From the NCBI RefSeq assembly GCF_026586805.1, contig NZ_JAPFHA010000002.1, forward strand, positions 124,001 to 188,000: 64,000 bases of DNA. Direction: 5' to 3'. Below the pieces are notes generated by a model that was not told the origin of the DNA, did no database searches, and saw only the letters and a program-made list of their open reading frames with translations. A program made the position numbers and the translations under genes. Every line of letters begins with the position of its first letter. Position 1 is the first letter of the stretch. Positions 9,251 to 17,896 of this stretch are shown here, piece after piece. Origin of the DNA: Niveibacterium sp. 24ML (GTDB lineage: Bacteria; Pseudomonadota; Gammaproteobacteria; Burkholderiales; Rhodocyclaceae).

Positions 9251-9996
9251 GGCGAAGGTGTCCGGTGGCTGCGCGTGGCCTGGCCGCGCTGGTGCTGTGC
9301 TGGCTTGCCGTTGCCGGGGCGGATGAGCCGACACTGGTGCTGCACTACAACGAGCGGCCGCCTTACAACATCAGCGGTGGGATGGGTATCGTCTACGGCC
9401 TCACCGCGACGCCGGCCGCTGCGGCCTTGAATGCCGCGGGCGTGCCCTTCCGCTGGGAACTGACTCCGCTTGCGCGGCAGTTCAAACTGATCGAGATCAG
9501 TGCCGGGCTGGACTGCGCGGTCGGACTGTTCCGCAACCCGGAGCGTGAGCGCCTGGGCAAGTTTTCCGCGCCGTTGTACCGCGACCGCGGCATGGTCGGC
9601 ATCGCACGGGCCGAACTGGGCTTGCCCGAGCGCGTCCGGATCGAGGACCTGATGCGAGATCGATCAAAACGCTTGATGCTCAAGCGCGGCCTGACCTACG
9701 GCTCGCGCGTTGCCGAACTGGTGAAGGCACTGCAGCCCGCTGCCGAGTGGGTGACGATCGAAAGCGAACAGATGGTGCGCATGCTCAAGGCCCAGCGGGC
9801 CGACTGGATGCTTGCAACCGAAGAGGAGGCGAGCTATCTGATCGCGCGTGCCGGACTTGGCCCGGCGGACGTCACCGTGCTGCGCTTCACGGATTTGTCG
9901 CAAAGCGAGCCGCGCCACCTGTATTGCAGCCGCGCCGTGCCCGATGCCATGCTTGAGCGCATCAATGCGGCGATTGGCGGCAAGTTCGCGCGCTAG
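9247..9996 (+). CDS. Periplasmic amino-acid-type solute-binding protein (SBP_bac_3-like)
   Basis: A 249-residue protein with a signal peptide (about residues 1-25, ending AVAGADEP) and the fold signature of family 3 solute-binding proteins: [13 protein letters not shown] near the start, [20 protein letters not shown], and a C-terminal [10 protein letters not shown]. No permease or ATPase genes are nearby. Its ATG lies inside the stop of the chemoreceptor gene (ATGA), so the two are translationally coupled. A role as ligand-binding partner of the receptor rather than a transport subunit is therefore plausible. Ligand unknown. Confidence 0.85.
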   Translation: MRRRCPVAARGLAALVLCWLAVAGADEPTLVLHYNERPPYNISGGMGIVYGLTATPAAAALNAAGVPFRWELTPLARQFKLIEISAGLDCAVGLFRNPERERLGKFSAPLYRDRGMVGIARAELGLPERVRIEDLMRDRSKRLMLKRGLTYGSRVAELVKALQPAAEWVTIESEQMVRMLKAQRADWMLATEEEASYLIARAGLGPADVTVLRFTDLSQSEPRHLYCSRAVPDAMLERINAAIGGKFAR

Positions 9997-10156
9997 CGCC
10001 GGCACCTTGGACTTAGGGGCGGGTGCCAGGACGCCTGCCTTGACCGGCTTCCGACCGCCTACGTACAGTGCCGCATCCCGGCGCGTGGCGCTCGCCTTCG
10101 AAGCCGGGCCCCGGATCGTCTGGCGCCCCGCGCGCTTCAGCCAAAAGGAATCTGCC

Positions 10157-11440
10157 ATGCACGCCGCGCTTCCACGCAAAGTCGCCATTGTTGGCGCAAA
10201 CCGTATTCCGTTTGCTCGCTCGAACACCGCTTACGCGCAGTTGAGCAACAAGACCATGCTGACCGACACCCTGCGCGGCCTGGTCGAACGCTGTCGCCTG
10301 CAGGGCGAGATCCTGGGCGAGGTGGTGGGCGGCGCGGTGATGAAGCATTCACGCGACTGGAACATGGTGCGCGAATGCGTGCTCTCGTCCGGCTTGCATC
10401 CGAACACCCCGGCGTTCGACGTGCAACAGGCGTGTGGCACCGGGCTTGAGGCTGCGATCCTGGTTGCCAACAAGATTGCGCTGGGTCAGATGGATGCGGG
10501 GATTGCGTGTGGGGTGGATACGACCTCCGACGCGCCGGTGGCGGCCAATCGTGGTCTGCAGCGCGCCCTGATGGATCTGAATGCGGCAAAGACCGGTCGC
10601 GCCCGCTTCAAGCACCTGTTGCGCGCCATGCACCCGAAGCATCTTGTGCCGGAGTTGCCCGCCAATGCCGAGCCGCGCACCGGCAAATCGATGGGCCAGC
10701 ATGCCGAGATCACCGCCAGGCGCTACGGTCTCACGCGGCAGGCCCAGGACGCGCTGGCGCTGGCCAGCCACCAGAACCTGGCAAAAGCCTACGACGAGGG
10801 CTTCTTCGATGATCTGGTGATGCCCTACCACGGCTTGTCGCGCGACAACAACCTGCGCCCGGATTCGTCGATCGAAAAGCTCGCCAAGCTCTCGCCGGCT
10901 TTTGACCGCAACGGCGGCACGATCACCGCCGCGAACGCATCGCCGCTGACGGACGGGGCCTCGGCGGTGCTGCTGGCTAGCGAGGAATGGGCACGGCACA
11001 AGGGCCTGCCGATCCTGGCATACCTGGTTACCGGCGAAGTGGCCGCGGTCGATTTCAGCGACGAACGCGAAGGCCTGCTGATGGCGCCGGCCTACGCGAT
11101 CCCGCGCATGCTCAAGCGGCTTGGGCTGACCTTGCAGGACTTCGACTTCTACGAGATCCACGAGGCGTTTGCGGCCGTGGTGCTGTGCACGCTCGCGGCC
11201 TGGGAAAGCGACGACTTCTGCCGCAACAAGCTTGGCCTTCCGGGCGCGCTGGGCAGCATCGACCGCAGCCGCCTGAACGTGAAGGGCAGTTCGATCGCGG
11301 CGGGCCACCCGTTTGCGGCAACCGGCGGGCGGGTGCTTGCGACGCTGGCAAAACTTCTCGCCGAAAAGGGCTCGGGGCGCGGGCTGATCTCGATCTGCGC
11401 GGCCGGCGGGCAGGGTGTGACGGCGATTCTGGAGCGCTGA
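10157..11440 (+). CDS. fadI: Acetyl-CoA C-acyltransferase (thiolase), FadI-type
   Basis: Thiolase of 427 residues that cleaves 3-ketoacyl-CoA with CoA, or runs in reverse. The nucleophilic Cys is in VQQACGTGLEAAILVAN, the catalytic His in EIHEAFAAVVL, and the second Cys in ISICAAGGQGVTAILE; the GHPFAATGGR loop is also present. The ATG at 10157 follows AAAAGGAA at 10143-10150; the long upstream frame is not used. A high-molecular-weight FabG-type reductase starts five bases after it, an arrangement common in betaproteobacteria for a fatty-acid or polyketide-like redox pair. The fadI name is by similarity in length and motifs; its real direction and chain length are unknown. Confidence 0.85.
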   Translation: MHAALPRKVAIVGANRIPFARSNTAYAQLSNKTMLTDTLRGLVERCRLQGEILGEVVGGAVMKHSRDWNMVRECVLSSGLHPNTPAFDVQQACGTGLEAAILVANKIALGQMDAGIACGVDTTSDAPVAANRGLQRALMDLNAAKTGRARFKHLLRAMHPKHLVPELPANAEPRTGKSMGQHAEITARRYGLTRQAQDALALASHQNLAKAYDEGFFDDLVMPYHGLSRDNNLRPDSSIEKLAKLSPAFDRNGGTITAANASPLTDGASAVLLASEEWARHKGLPILAYLVTGEVAAVDFSDEREGLLMAPAYAIPRMLKRLGLTLQDFDFYEIHEAFAAVVLCTLAAWESDDFCRNKLGLPGALGSIDRSRLNVKGSSIAAGHPFAATGGRVLATLAKLLAEKGSGRGLISICAAGGQGVTAILER

Positions 11441-11445
11441 GCACC

Positions 11446-12795
11446 GTGGCTGACCTGTTGCTTCGTCTTGCGAACGGCCGCTACAGCCGCCGACTTGTGC
11501 GCGCGCTGGGCCTTCCCTGCCCGGTGCAGCTTGCGCGTGCCGCGGGTGGCTACGAGCCAGCGCCCTTGCTCGGGCGCTGCACGGTCGTCGGTGCCGCACC
11601 CGGCGGCTGGGCGTTGCCGGCCTTGCTAACGGCAGCGCGTAATGCCGGCGCCGAGTGCTTCGATGCCCTGCCGGAGGGGCGTGCCGCCGACACGGTGCTG
11701 TTTGATGCCACCGGCTGTGGCACACCCGCAAGCCTGGCGAGCCTGTATGCCGCGTTCCAGCCCCTGATGCGCCGTTTGGCGCGCAATGCACGCGTGCTGG
11801 TGGTTGCGGCGGATCCGGCCGATTGTGGCGACCCGCTCGCCGCGGCGACGGCTCGGGCTATCGAAGGCTTCGTGCGCGCTTTGGGCAAAGAGATCGGCCG
11901 CCTTGGCGCAACCGCCAACCTCGCGCGGGTTGCGCCGGGCGCCGAGTCGCGCCTGGACGGGCTGGTGCGCTTCTGCGGGGGCGTGCGGTGCACTTATGTC
12001 TCCGGGCAGGTGTTTTGCGTCAGTGCAAAGGTAAGCGAAACCGAACCGGCGACGTCGGCAGGGCAACTGGCCGGCCGCGTGGCGGTGGTGACCGGGGCGG
12101 CGCGCGGCATCGGCGCTGCGACGGCTCAGCGCCTTGCCGAAGAGGGGGCTCACGTGGTCTGCGTGGATGTTGCCGCGGCACGCGATCCGCTTTATGAACT
12201 GGCGGCGCGACTGCGCGGCACGCCGCTTGTGCTTGATATTGCGACGGCGCAGGCGCCGAGCGCCCTGTGCGCATTCGTGCAGGAGAAGTTCGGCGGCATC
12301 GACGTGATGGTGCACAACGCCGGGATCACCCGCGACAAGACCCTCGCCAACATGAAGCCGGAACTCTGGCAGCAGGTGATCGCGGTGAACTTTGCGGCGA
12401 TCGCCGCGATCGACGACGCCCTGCTGGCCGGGGGCTTGCGCGATGGCGGGCGGATCGTCTGCCTTTCATCGGTCAGCGGCGTCGCCGGGAATTTCGGCCA
12501 GACCAACTACGCCACCAGCAAAGCGGCGCTGATCGGCTATGTTGCTGCGCGCGCAACGGGCCTTGCCGCGCGGGGCATCAGCATCAATGCGGTGGCGCCC
12601 GGTTTCATTGAAACGCCGATGACAGCGAAGATCCCCTGGATACCCCGAGAGGCGGGCAGACGCCTGAACGCGTCGAGCCAGGGCGGGCAGCCGCGGGATG
12701 TGGCGGAGTTGATAACCTTCTTGGCTTTGCCGGGCAGCGCGGGCTTGAGCGGCAACACGATACGGGCATGCGGGCTGGCCTTGATTGGCGCCTGA
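11446..12795 (+). CDS. High-molecular-weight 3-oxoacyl-ACP/CoA reductase (FabG-like SDR)
   Basis: About 449 residues with a GTG start five bases after the thiolase stop. The N-terminal half (1-205) is a degenerate Rossmann-like region of the kind found only in large FabG proteins, with no intact dinucleotide motif. The C-terminal half is a full short-chain dehydrogenase: VVTGAARGIGAATAQRL for cofactor binding, VHNAGITRD, the catalytic Ser in LSSVSGVAGN, and YATSKAAL as the active-site Tyr and Lys. It would reduce 3-oxoacyl thioesters with NAD(P)H. The thiolase-FabG pair lacks the usual MaoC-type hydratase as third member here. The start codon is the least certain point. Confidence 0.85.
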   Translation: MADLLLRLANGRYSRRLVRALGLPCPVQLARAAGGYEPAPLLGRCTVVGAAPGGWALPALLTAARNAGAECFDALPEGRAADTVLFDATGCGTPASLASLYAAFQPLMRRLARNARVLVVAADPADCGDPLAAATARAIEGFVRALGKEIGRLGATANLARVAPGAESRLDGLVRFCGGVRCTYVSGQVFCVSAKVSETEPATSAGQLAGRVAVVTGAARGIGAATAQRLAEEGAHVVCVDVAAARDPLYELAARLRGTPLVLDIATAQAPSALCAFVQEKFGGIDVMVHNAGITRDKTLANMKPELWQQVIAVNFAAIAAIDDALLAGGLRDGGRIVCLSSVSGVAGNFGQTNYATSKAALIGYVAARATGLAARGISINAVAPGFIETPMTAKIPWIPREAGRRLNASSQGGQPRDVAELITFLALPGSAGLSGNTIRACGLALIGA

Positions 12796-12833
12796 GCAGT
12801 GTATGAAACTTTGACGACACGGGTATCTTTCGC

Positions 12834-12850
12834 GTAGGAAATCGTCCTAC
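12834..12850. promoter_or_regulatory. Palindromic operator candidate before the acyltransferase-PilZ gene
   Basis: Perfect inverted repeat GTAGGA (12834-12839), five-base spacer, TCCTAC (12845-12850), 41 bases before the ATG at 12891 and just after a possible -35 element TTGACG at 12811-12816. The placement fits a site for a dimeric regulator. The regulator is not identified. Confidence 0.45.
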
Positions 12851-12890
12851 ACTGAACGGCTCTACCCTCGTTCATGCACTGGTCATTGCG

Positions 12891-14237
12891 ATGAAGCGAC
12901 GCATTCGAAGCCTCGCCCGGCAAACCTTGCGCTTTGCCACGTCATGGTTACCCAGCCGCCAGCGATACGCCCTGATGCGCAATGCCGTGCGTGTTGAGGA
13001 GCCGCCGCCGGATAACCTGGTATTCAAGCTCGCTGAAACCGAAGACGAGCTGACCGCCTGTTTCAAGCTGCTGCACGATGCGTATGTCGGTGCTGGCTTC
13101 ATGGCGCCCGACCCTTCCGGCATGCGGGTGACGCTGTATCACGCCTTGCCCTCCACCACGACCCTGCTCGCCAAGTGCGACGATCAGGTGGTGGGCACCA
13201 TCTCGCTGATCCGCGAGAGCGCGCTCGGTTTCCCCTTGCAGCGGATTTTCGATATCGACGCGATTCGTGCCGAGGGCGGCAACATCGCCGAAGTGTCGGC
13301 GCTGGCCGTGCATCGTCGCTGGCGCAACAAGGGCGGGCAGGTGCTGTTCCCCTTGATGAAGTTCATGCGCGAGTACGCAGTGAAGTACTTCGATACCCGC
13401 CATCTCGTGATCGCGGTGAACCCGCGCCACATCCCCATGTACGAAGGCCTGCTCTGCTTCCGCCGCCTCAAGCAGAACCCGGTGGCGCACTATGACTTCG
13501 TTAACGGTGCGCCGGCCGTGGGCGCGCACCTTGACCTGAAGAAGATGCCGGATCTGTATCGCCGCGCATACCGCAACAAGCCGCCCGGCAAGAGTCTGTA
13601 TCACTACTTCCTTGAACTGACGCTCAAGCACTTCCAGTTCCCGGACAAGCGCTTCTTCACCACCAATGATCCGGTGATGACGCCTGCGCTGATCAATCAC
13701 TTCTTCAACCGCGAGACCGATGCATTCCGCCGCGCAACCGAACGCGAGCGGGTCTTGCTGCACGCGATCTACGATTTGCCGGCCTACAAGGCCTACTTGC
13801 CGCCCTTGCCGGGCAACACGCAGCACACCGAACTGCGCCACCGTCAGCATCAACGCTTCTCGGTGATGTGCCCGGCCGAGTTCAAGGTGATGCTGCCCGG
13901 CTCGGCCAAGCCAATCAGCTACCCGATGAAGGTGATCGAGTGTTCGCGGACCGGCTTCCGCGCGACTTGCGACAGCGAGATTCCGCTGACAACCGAAGGC
14001 ACTGCGTACATCGAGCTCGGCGAGTCGGATCGTTGCGTGCTGAAGGTGTTCGTGCTGCGGCACGGGCGGGTGAGCAAGACCATCCTGATGTTCAAGCTCA
14101 AGGAGCCGGACGAGGTGTGGCTCAAGTTCGTGCGGGCCCTTCGCATGGCGCGCACGCATGACGAACTGGGCGACGCGACCCGCTTCCTCGCATCGACCTC
14201 TTCGGGCACGACCCAGGCGCCAGTCCGCGCAGCCTGA
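12891..14237 (+). CDS. N-acyl amino acid synthase (FeeM-type GNAT) fused to a PilZ domain
   Basis: A 448-residue cytoplasmic protein. Residues about 40-215 match the FeeM-type acyltransferase fold, which joins a fatty acyl chain to an amino acid; visible landmarks are FKLLHDAYVGAGF, IAEVSALAVHRRWRNKGGQ and HIPMYEGLLCFRRL. A linker region with conserved aromatic residues follows. From about residue 318 a PilZ domain starts with R-Q-H-Q-R (the RxxxR c-di-GMP-binding box) and later CSRTGFRA in place of the (D/N)xSxxG box, where only S and G of the second box are kept. The fusion suggests that acylation is tuned by c-di-GMP. Single gene, preceded by a palindromic operator candidate. Confidence 0.85.
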   Translation: MKRRIRSLARQTLRFATSWLPSRQRYALMRNAVRVEEPPPDNLVFKLAETEDELTACFKLLHDAYVGAGFMAPDPSGMRVTLYHALPSTTTLLAKCDDQVVGTISLIRESALGFPLQRIFDIDAIRAEGGNIAEVSALAVHRRWRNKGGQVLFPLMKFMREYAVKYFDTRHLVIAVNPRHIPMYEGLLCFRRLKQNPVAHYDFVNGAPAVGAHLDLKKMPDLYRRAYRNKPPGKSLYHYFLELTLKHFQFPDKRFFTTNDPVMTPALINHFFNRETDAFRRATERERVLLHAIYDLPAYKAYLPPLPGNTQHTELRHRQHQRFSVMCPAEFKVMLPGSAKPISYPMKVIECSRTGFRATCDSEIPLTTEGTAYIELGESDRCVLKVFVLRHGRVSKTILMFKLKEPDEVWLKFVRALRMARTHDELGDATRFLASTSSGTTQAPVRAA

Positions 14238-14244
14238 GGTTCGC

Positions 14245-15081
14245 TTACACCGGCCCTGCCGGGACGAAGAAGCGTTCGCCCAATTCCTCGATCCCCAGCG
14301 TCTGCAAGAGTTCCTGCAGGCGCTCGCTGGGGCGGCGACGGGGCAGTTGCTTGTCGGTGGCGATGATCAGCTCGTTCTTCATCGAGTGCTCCCAGCCCAC
14401 CAGCTCGGTCACGTTGACCTGGTAGCCGTGCGCTTCCAGTTGCAGGCAGCGCAGCACGTTGGTGACCTGACTGCCGAATTCGCGCGTGTGGATCGGGTGG
14501 CGCCACAGCTCGGTGAGCGTCGACTTCAGTGCCTTGCCCTTGTTCTTCCGCAGCACCGCGGCCACTTCCGCCTGGCAGCAGGGCACCAGCACGATGTGGC
14601 GCGCGCGCTTGGCCAGCGCGAAGCGGATCGCGTCATCGGTGGCGGTGTTGCAGGCGTGCAGCGCGGTCACGACATCGATCCGTTCGGGCAACGCACTCGA
14701 CGTGATCGAATCAGCCACCGACAGATTCAGGAAGCTCATGCCACCAAAACCCAGGCGGGTGGCCAAGTCGCGTGAGCGGGTGACAAGTTCCTCGCGCGTC
14801 TCGATGCCCCACACATGCCCCTGCCGGGCGGACTCCTTGAAGAACAGGTCGTAGAGGATGAAGCCCAGGTAGGACTTGCCTGCGCCGTGGTCCACAAGGC
14901 TGACTTCCGGGTGCGCCGCCAGCACATCCTGCAGCAGCGGCTCGATGAACTGGAACAGGTGATACACCTGCTTGAGCTTGCGCCGGCTGTCCTGGTTCAT
15001 CTTGCCGTCGCGCGTGAGGATGTGCAGTTCCTTCAGCAGTTCAAGCGATTGGCCGGGGCGGACGTCGTAAGTCTTGGTCAT
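14245..15081 (-). CDS. SAM-dependent methyltransferase (Methyltransf_32 / GSTCD-METTL25 type)
   Basis: A 278-residue methyltransferase with the family's signature motifs: LVDHGAGKSYLGFILYD for SAM binding, ALHACNTATDDAIRFAL, and a VPCCQAEVAAVL cysteine pair. Relatives in eukaryotes and bacteria are annotated as probable RNA or protein methyltransferases, without a firm substrate for the bacterial group. The ATG at 15081 is the best start; the longer frame upstream overlaps the CoA-transferase. It converges on the acyltransferase-PilZ gene with 7 bases between stops and follows the CoA-transferase by 70 bases on the same strand. Confidence 0.82.
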   Translation of the reverse strand: MTKTYDVRPGQSLELLKELHILTRDGKMNQDSRRKLKQVYHLFQFIEPLLQDVLAAHPEVSLVDHGAGKSYLGFILYDLFFKESARQGHVWGIETREELVTRSRDLATRLGFGGMSFLNLSVADSITSSALPERIDVVTALHACNTATDDAIRFALAKRARHIVLVPCCQAEVAAVLRKNKGKALKSTLTELWRHPIHTREFGSQVTNVLRCLQLEAHGYQVNVTELVGWEHSMKNELIIATDKQLPRRRPSERLQELLQTLGIEELGERFFVPAGPV

Positions 15082-15151
15082 GGCAGATGGGCGGCGCAGG
15101 CCGAGGCGAAACAAGGGCGCGATTATGCGCCTTGGCGCTGCCGCCTGCCCT

Positions 15152-16372
15152 TCAGCGTTGCGCCTTGATGACGCCCCGGGCGGCAAGCGTCTCGACTTCG
15201 TCCTTGCGCTTGCCCAGCAGGGTTTGCAGCACGGGGATCGTGTCTGCCCCGAGAATTGGCGGCGCGCTGCTGTAGCTGACGGGGGTTGCGGACAGTCCGA
15301 CCGGGTTGCCGACCAAGGGCAGCGGGCCGGCCGTGGGGTGGGCCATCTCGACCCGCATCCCGCGGTGCTGCACCTGCGCGTCGGCGAAGACCTGGTCGAG
15401 GGTGTTGATCGGGCCGCAGGGCACGGCGGCGCTTTCCAGTGCGGCGATCCACGCGGCGGTGCTGCGGGTGCGGGTGACTGCGTGCATCGCGGGAATCAGT
15501 GTGTCGCGGTGCTTCACGCGCGCGGCGTTGGTCGCGAAGCGTTCGTCTTGCGCCCAGTCGGTGCCGGCTTCCTGGCAGAGCCGGGCGAACTGGCCGTCGT
15601 TGCCGATCGCCAGGATCATGTGGCCATCGGCGGTGGGGAAGGCGTCGTAAGGGACGATGTTCGGGTGGGCGTTGCCCATGCGCTGCGGCGCGCGCCCGCT
15701 GGCGAGGTAGTTCATCGCCTGGTTGGCGAGGCAGGCGACCTGCACGTCGAGCAGGGCGAGGTCGATGTGCTGGCCCTTGCCGCTGCGCTCGCGCCATGCC
15801 AGGGCGGCGAGGATGGCGTTGCTGGCGTAAAGCCCGGTCAGGATGTCGGTGAGGGCGACGCCCACCTTGGTGGGCGGGCCGTCCGGCTGGCCTGTCAGGC
15901 TCATCAGCCCGCCCATGCCCTGGATCAGGAAGTCGTAGCCGGCGCGCTCGGCGTAGGGGCCGTCCTGCCCGAAGCCGGTGATCGAGCAGTAGATCAGGCG
16001 CGGGTTCAACGCCGACAGCGTGGCGTAGTCCAGCCCGTACTGTGCCAGCCCGCCAACCTTGAAGTTCTCGACCAGCACATCGCACTGCATCGCCAGCTCG
16101 CGTACCAACGCCTGGCCTTCGGGCTGGGTGAAGTCGATCGTCACCGAGCGCTTGTTGCGGTTGGTGCACAGGTAGTAGGCGGCGATGTCGGTGTCCTCGC
16201 CCGCCTCGTCCTTGATCCACGGCGGGCCCCAGGCACGGGTGTCGTCACCGCTGCCGGGGCGCTCGATCTTGATGATTTCCGCGCCAAGGTCGCCCAAGAG
16301 CTGCGTGGCCCAGGGGCCGGCCAGTACGCGGGAGAGGTCCAGCACGCGGAGATGGGAGAGGGCGGAGGGCAT
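15152..16372 (-). CDS. CaiB/BaiF family CoA-transferase, probably glutarate CoA-transferase
   Basis: Class III CoA-transferase of about 406 residues. The N-terminal LRVLDLSRVLAGPWATQLLGDLGAEIIKIE motif region (the binding loop), FTQPEGQALVRELAMQCDVLVENFKVGGL with the conserved segment before the catalytic Asp, and SITGFGQDGPYAERAGYDFL are all typical. Directly upstream on the same strand is glutaryl-CoA dehydrogenase, and in other proteobacteria this pair handles succinyl-CoA:glutarate CoA transfer followed by oxidation, so activation of glutarate is the likely job. I placed the start at the ATG 16372; a GTG at 16387 is possible. Upstream lies a 45-bp inverted repeat. Confidence 0.85.
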   Translation of the reverse strand: MPSALSHLRVLDLSRVLAGPWATQLLGDLGAEIIKIERPGSGDDTRAWGPPWIKDEAGEDTDIAAYYLCTNRNKRSVTIDFTQPEGQALVRELAMQCDVLVENFKVGGLAQYGLDYATLSALNPRLIYCSITGFGQDGPYAERAGYDFLIQGMGGLMSLTGQPDGPPTKVGVALTDILTGLYASNAILAALAWRERSGKGQHIDLALLDVQVACLANQAMNYLASGRAPQRMGNAHPNIVPYDAFPTADGHMILAIGNDGQFARLCQEAGTDWAQDERFATNAARVKHRDTLIPAMHAVTRTRSTAAWIAALESAAVPCGPINTLDQVFADAQVQHRGMRVEMAHPTAGPLPLVGNPVGLSATPVSYSSAPPILGADTIPVLQTLLGKRKDEVETLAARGVIKAQR

Positions 16373-16380
16373 GTTCGCTT

Positions 16381-16494
16381 TCACCACAAAGGCGCGAAGG
16401 GGCGCAGCGGGCCACGAAGAAAGTCAAAGGAATGCAAGGTCACGATTTGGATTTTCTTTGCGGCCATTCGTGTCGCTTTGTGCCTTCGTGGTGA
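16381..16494. repeat. 45-bp imperfect inverted repeat between gcdH and the CoA-transferase
   Basis: The left arm (16381-16425, beginning TCACCACAAAGGCGCGAAGG) and the right arm (16450-16494), read on the opposite strand, match at roughly two thirds of 45 positions, with the outer seven bases (TCACCAC) exact. The arms are separated by 24 bases. This could fold as a large cruciform or RNA hairpin in the 134-base spacer between two cotranscribed genes, and its base content differs from the genes beside it. It looks like a dispersed intergenic element. No second copy was noticed in this window. Confidence 0.6.
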
Positions 16495-16506
16495 GGATTC
16501 TTCAGT

Positions 16507-17688
16507 TCAGCAAAACGCCTGAATGCCGGTGATTGCCCTGCCGAGGATCAGCGCATGCACGTCGTGGGTGCCTTCGTAGGTGTTCACCACTTCGAGGTTA
16601 ACGAGGTGGCGGGCGACGCCGAATTCGTCGCTGATGCCGTTGCCGCCCATCATGTCGCGCGCGAGCCGTGCAATGTCCAGCGCCTTGCCGCAGGAATTGC
16701 GCTTCATGATCGAGGTGAGCTCCACGCAGGCCGTGCCGTCTTCCTTCATGCGGCCCAGGCGCAGGCAGCCCTGCAGGCCGAGGCTGATCTCGGTGAGCAT
16801 GTCGGCGAGCTTCTTCTGGATCAGCTGGTTGGCGGCGAGCGGGCGGTCGAACTGCTTGCGTTCGAGCACATAGCTGCGCGCGCGGGCGAAGCAGTCTTCC
16901 GCCGCACCCAGCGCGCCCCAGGCGATGCCGTAGCGCGCCGAGTTGAGGCAGGTGAAGGGGCCCTTGAGACCGCGTACCTCGGGGAAGGCGTTTTCCTCGG
17001 GCACGAAGACCTCGTCCATCACGATCTCGCCGGTGATCGAGGTACGCAGGCCGACCTTGCCGTGGATCGCCGGCGCCGTGAGGCCCTTCCAGCCCTTCTC
17101 CAGCACGAAGCCGCGGATCTTGCCTTCGTCGTCCTTCGCCCACACCACGAACACATCGGCGATCGGCGAGTTGGTGATCCACATCTTGCTGCCCGAGAGG
17201 CTGTAACCGCCTTCGACTTTGCGCGCGCGGCAGATCATGCTGCCGGGGTCGGAGCCGTGGTTCGGTTCGGTCAGGCCGAAGCAGCCAATCCACTCGCCAG
17301 TCGCGAGCTTGGGCAGGTACTTGCGGCGCGTGGCCTCGTTGCCGAACTCGTGAATCGGCAGCATCACCAGCGAACTCTGCACGCTCATCATCGAGCGGTA
17401 GCCGGAATCGACGCGTTCGATCTCGCGCGCGATGAGGCCGTAGGCGACGTAGTCCAACCCGGCGCCACCGTACTCGGGCGGAATCGTGGCGCCCAGCAGC
17501 CCGAGTTCGCCCATCTCGCGGAAGATCGCGATGTCGGTCTGCTCATGGCGGAAGGCTTCGGTTGCCCGCGGCAGCAGGCGATCTTGCGCGTAGGCCTGTG
17601 CGGTGTCGCGCACCATGCGTTCTTCTTCGGTGAGTTGCAGGTCGAGCAGCAGCGGATCGTCGGCGTTGAAGCGGGCGGCTTGGGCCAT
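16507..17688 (-). CDS. gcdH: Glutaryl-CoA dehydrogenase
   Basis: Flavoprotein of 393 residues that oxidatively decarboxylates glutaryl-CoA to crotonyl-CoA in lysine, tryptophan and glutarate breakdown. It carries the GcdH-specific signatures rather than a generic acyl-CoA dehydrogenase pattern: [15 protein letters not shown] with the substrate-binding Arg, [16 protein letters not shown], and the C-terminal catalytic-Glu block [20 protein letters not shown]. The start is the ATG at 17688 after GGAGA. The CoA-transferase follows after the inverted repeat and a LysR regulator diverges at 17897, completing a probable glutarate unit. Confidence 0.93.
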   Translation of the reverse strand: MAQAARFNADDPLLLDLQLTEEERMVRDTAQAYAQDRLLPRATEAFRHEQTDIAIFREMGELGLLGATIPPEYGGAGLDYVAYGLIAREIERVDSGYRSMMSVQSSLVMLPIHEFGNEATRRKYLPKLATGEWIGCFGLTEPNHGSDPGSMICRARKVEGGYSLSGSKMWITNSPIADVFVVWAKDDEGKIRGFVLEKGWKGLTAPAIHGKVGLRTSITGEIVMDEVFVPEENAFPEVRGLKGPFTCLNSARYGIAWGALGAAEDCFARARSYVLERKQFDRPLAANQLIQKKLADMLTEISLGLQGCLRLGRMKEDGTACVELTSIMKRNSCGKALDIARLARDMMGGNGISDEFGVARHLVNLEVVNTYEGTHDVHALILGRAITGIQAFC

Positions 17689-17814
17689 GATGGTCTCCGT
17701 TTGGTGCGGGCAGCGCTTTGACGCATGCCCCCCGGCAAGCGCAGCGCTGCATTCTGAGGCGTGCATCTTGCCGCGCAGGCAAGGCAGCGGCAAACGCTTT
17801 GTGCTCAACTTGTT

Positions 17815-17829
17815 GTGCGATTAGCGCAC
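17815..17829. promoter_or_regulatory. LysR-type operator candidate in the gcdH divergent promoter
   Basis: Inverted repeat GTGCG-ATTAG-CGCAC, which contains a T-N11-A core (T17816, A17828), lies in the 208-base gap between gcdH and the LysR gene. Position and shape fit a binding site for that regulator, but no footprint data can be seen from sequence. Confidence 0.5.
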
Positions 17830-17896
17830 TCCGAGACAAAAATTCCGCTTCTGATTGGTGGCATAGTTGCGTGGATTGCACTTCGAGTCTGAGTTC

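Noticed and set aside
15074-16522. 482-codon plus-strand frame over the CoA-transferase
   Set aside because: Antisense to a full-length CaiB/BaiF protein; no ribosome site or domain.
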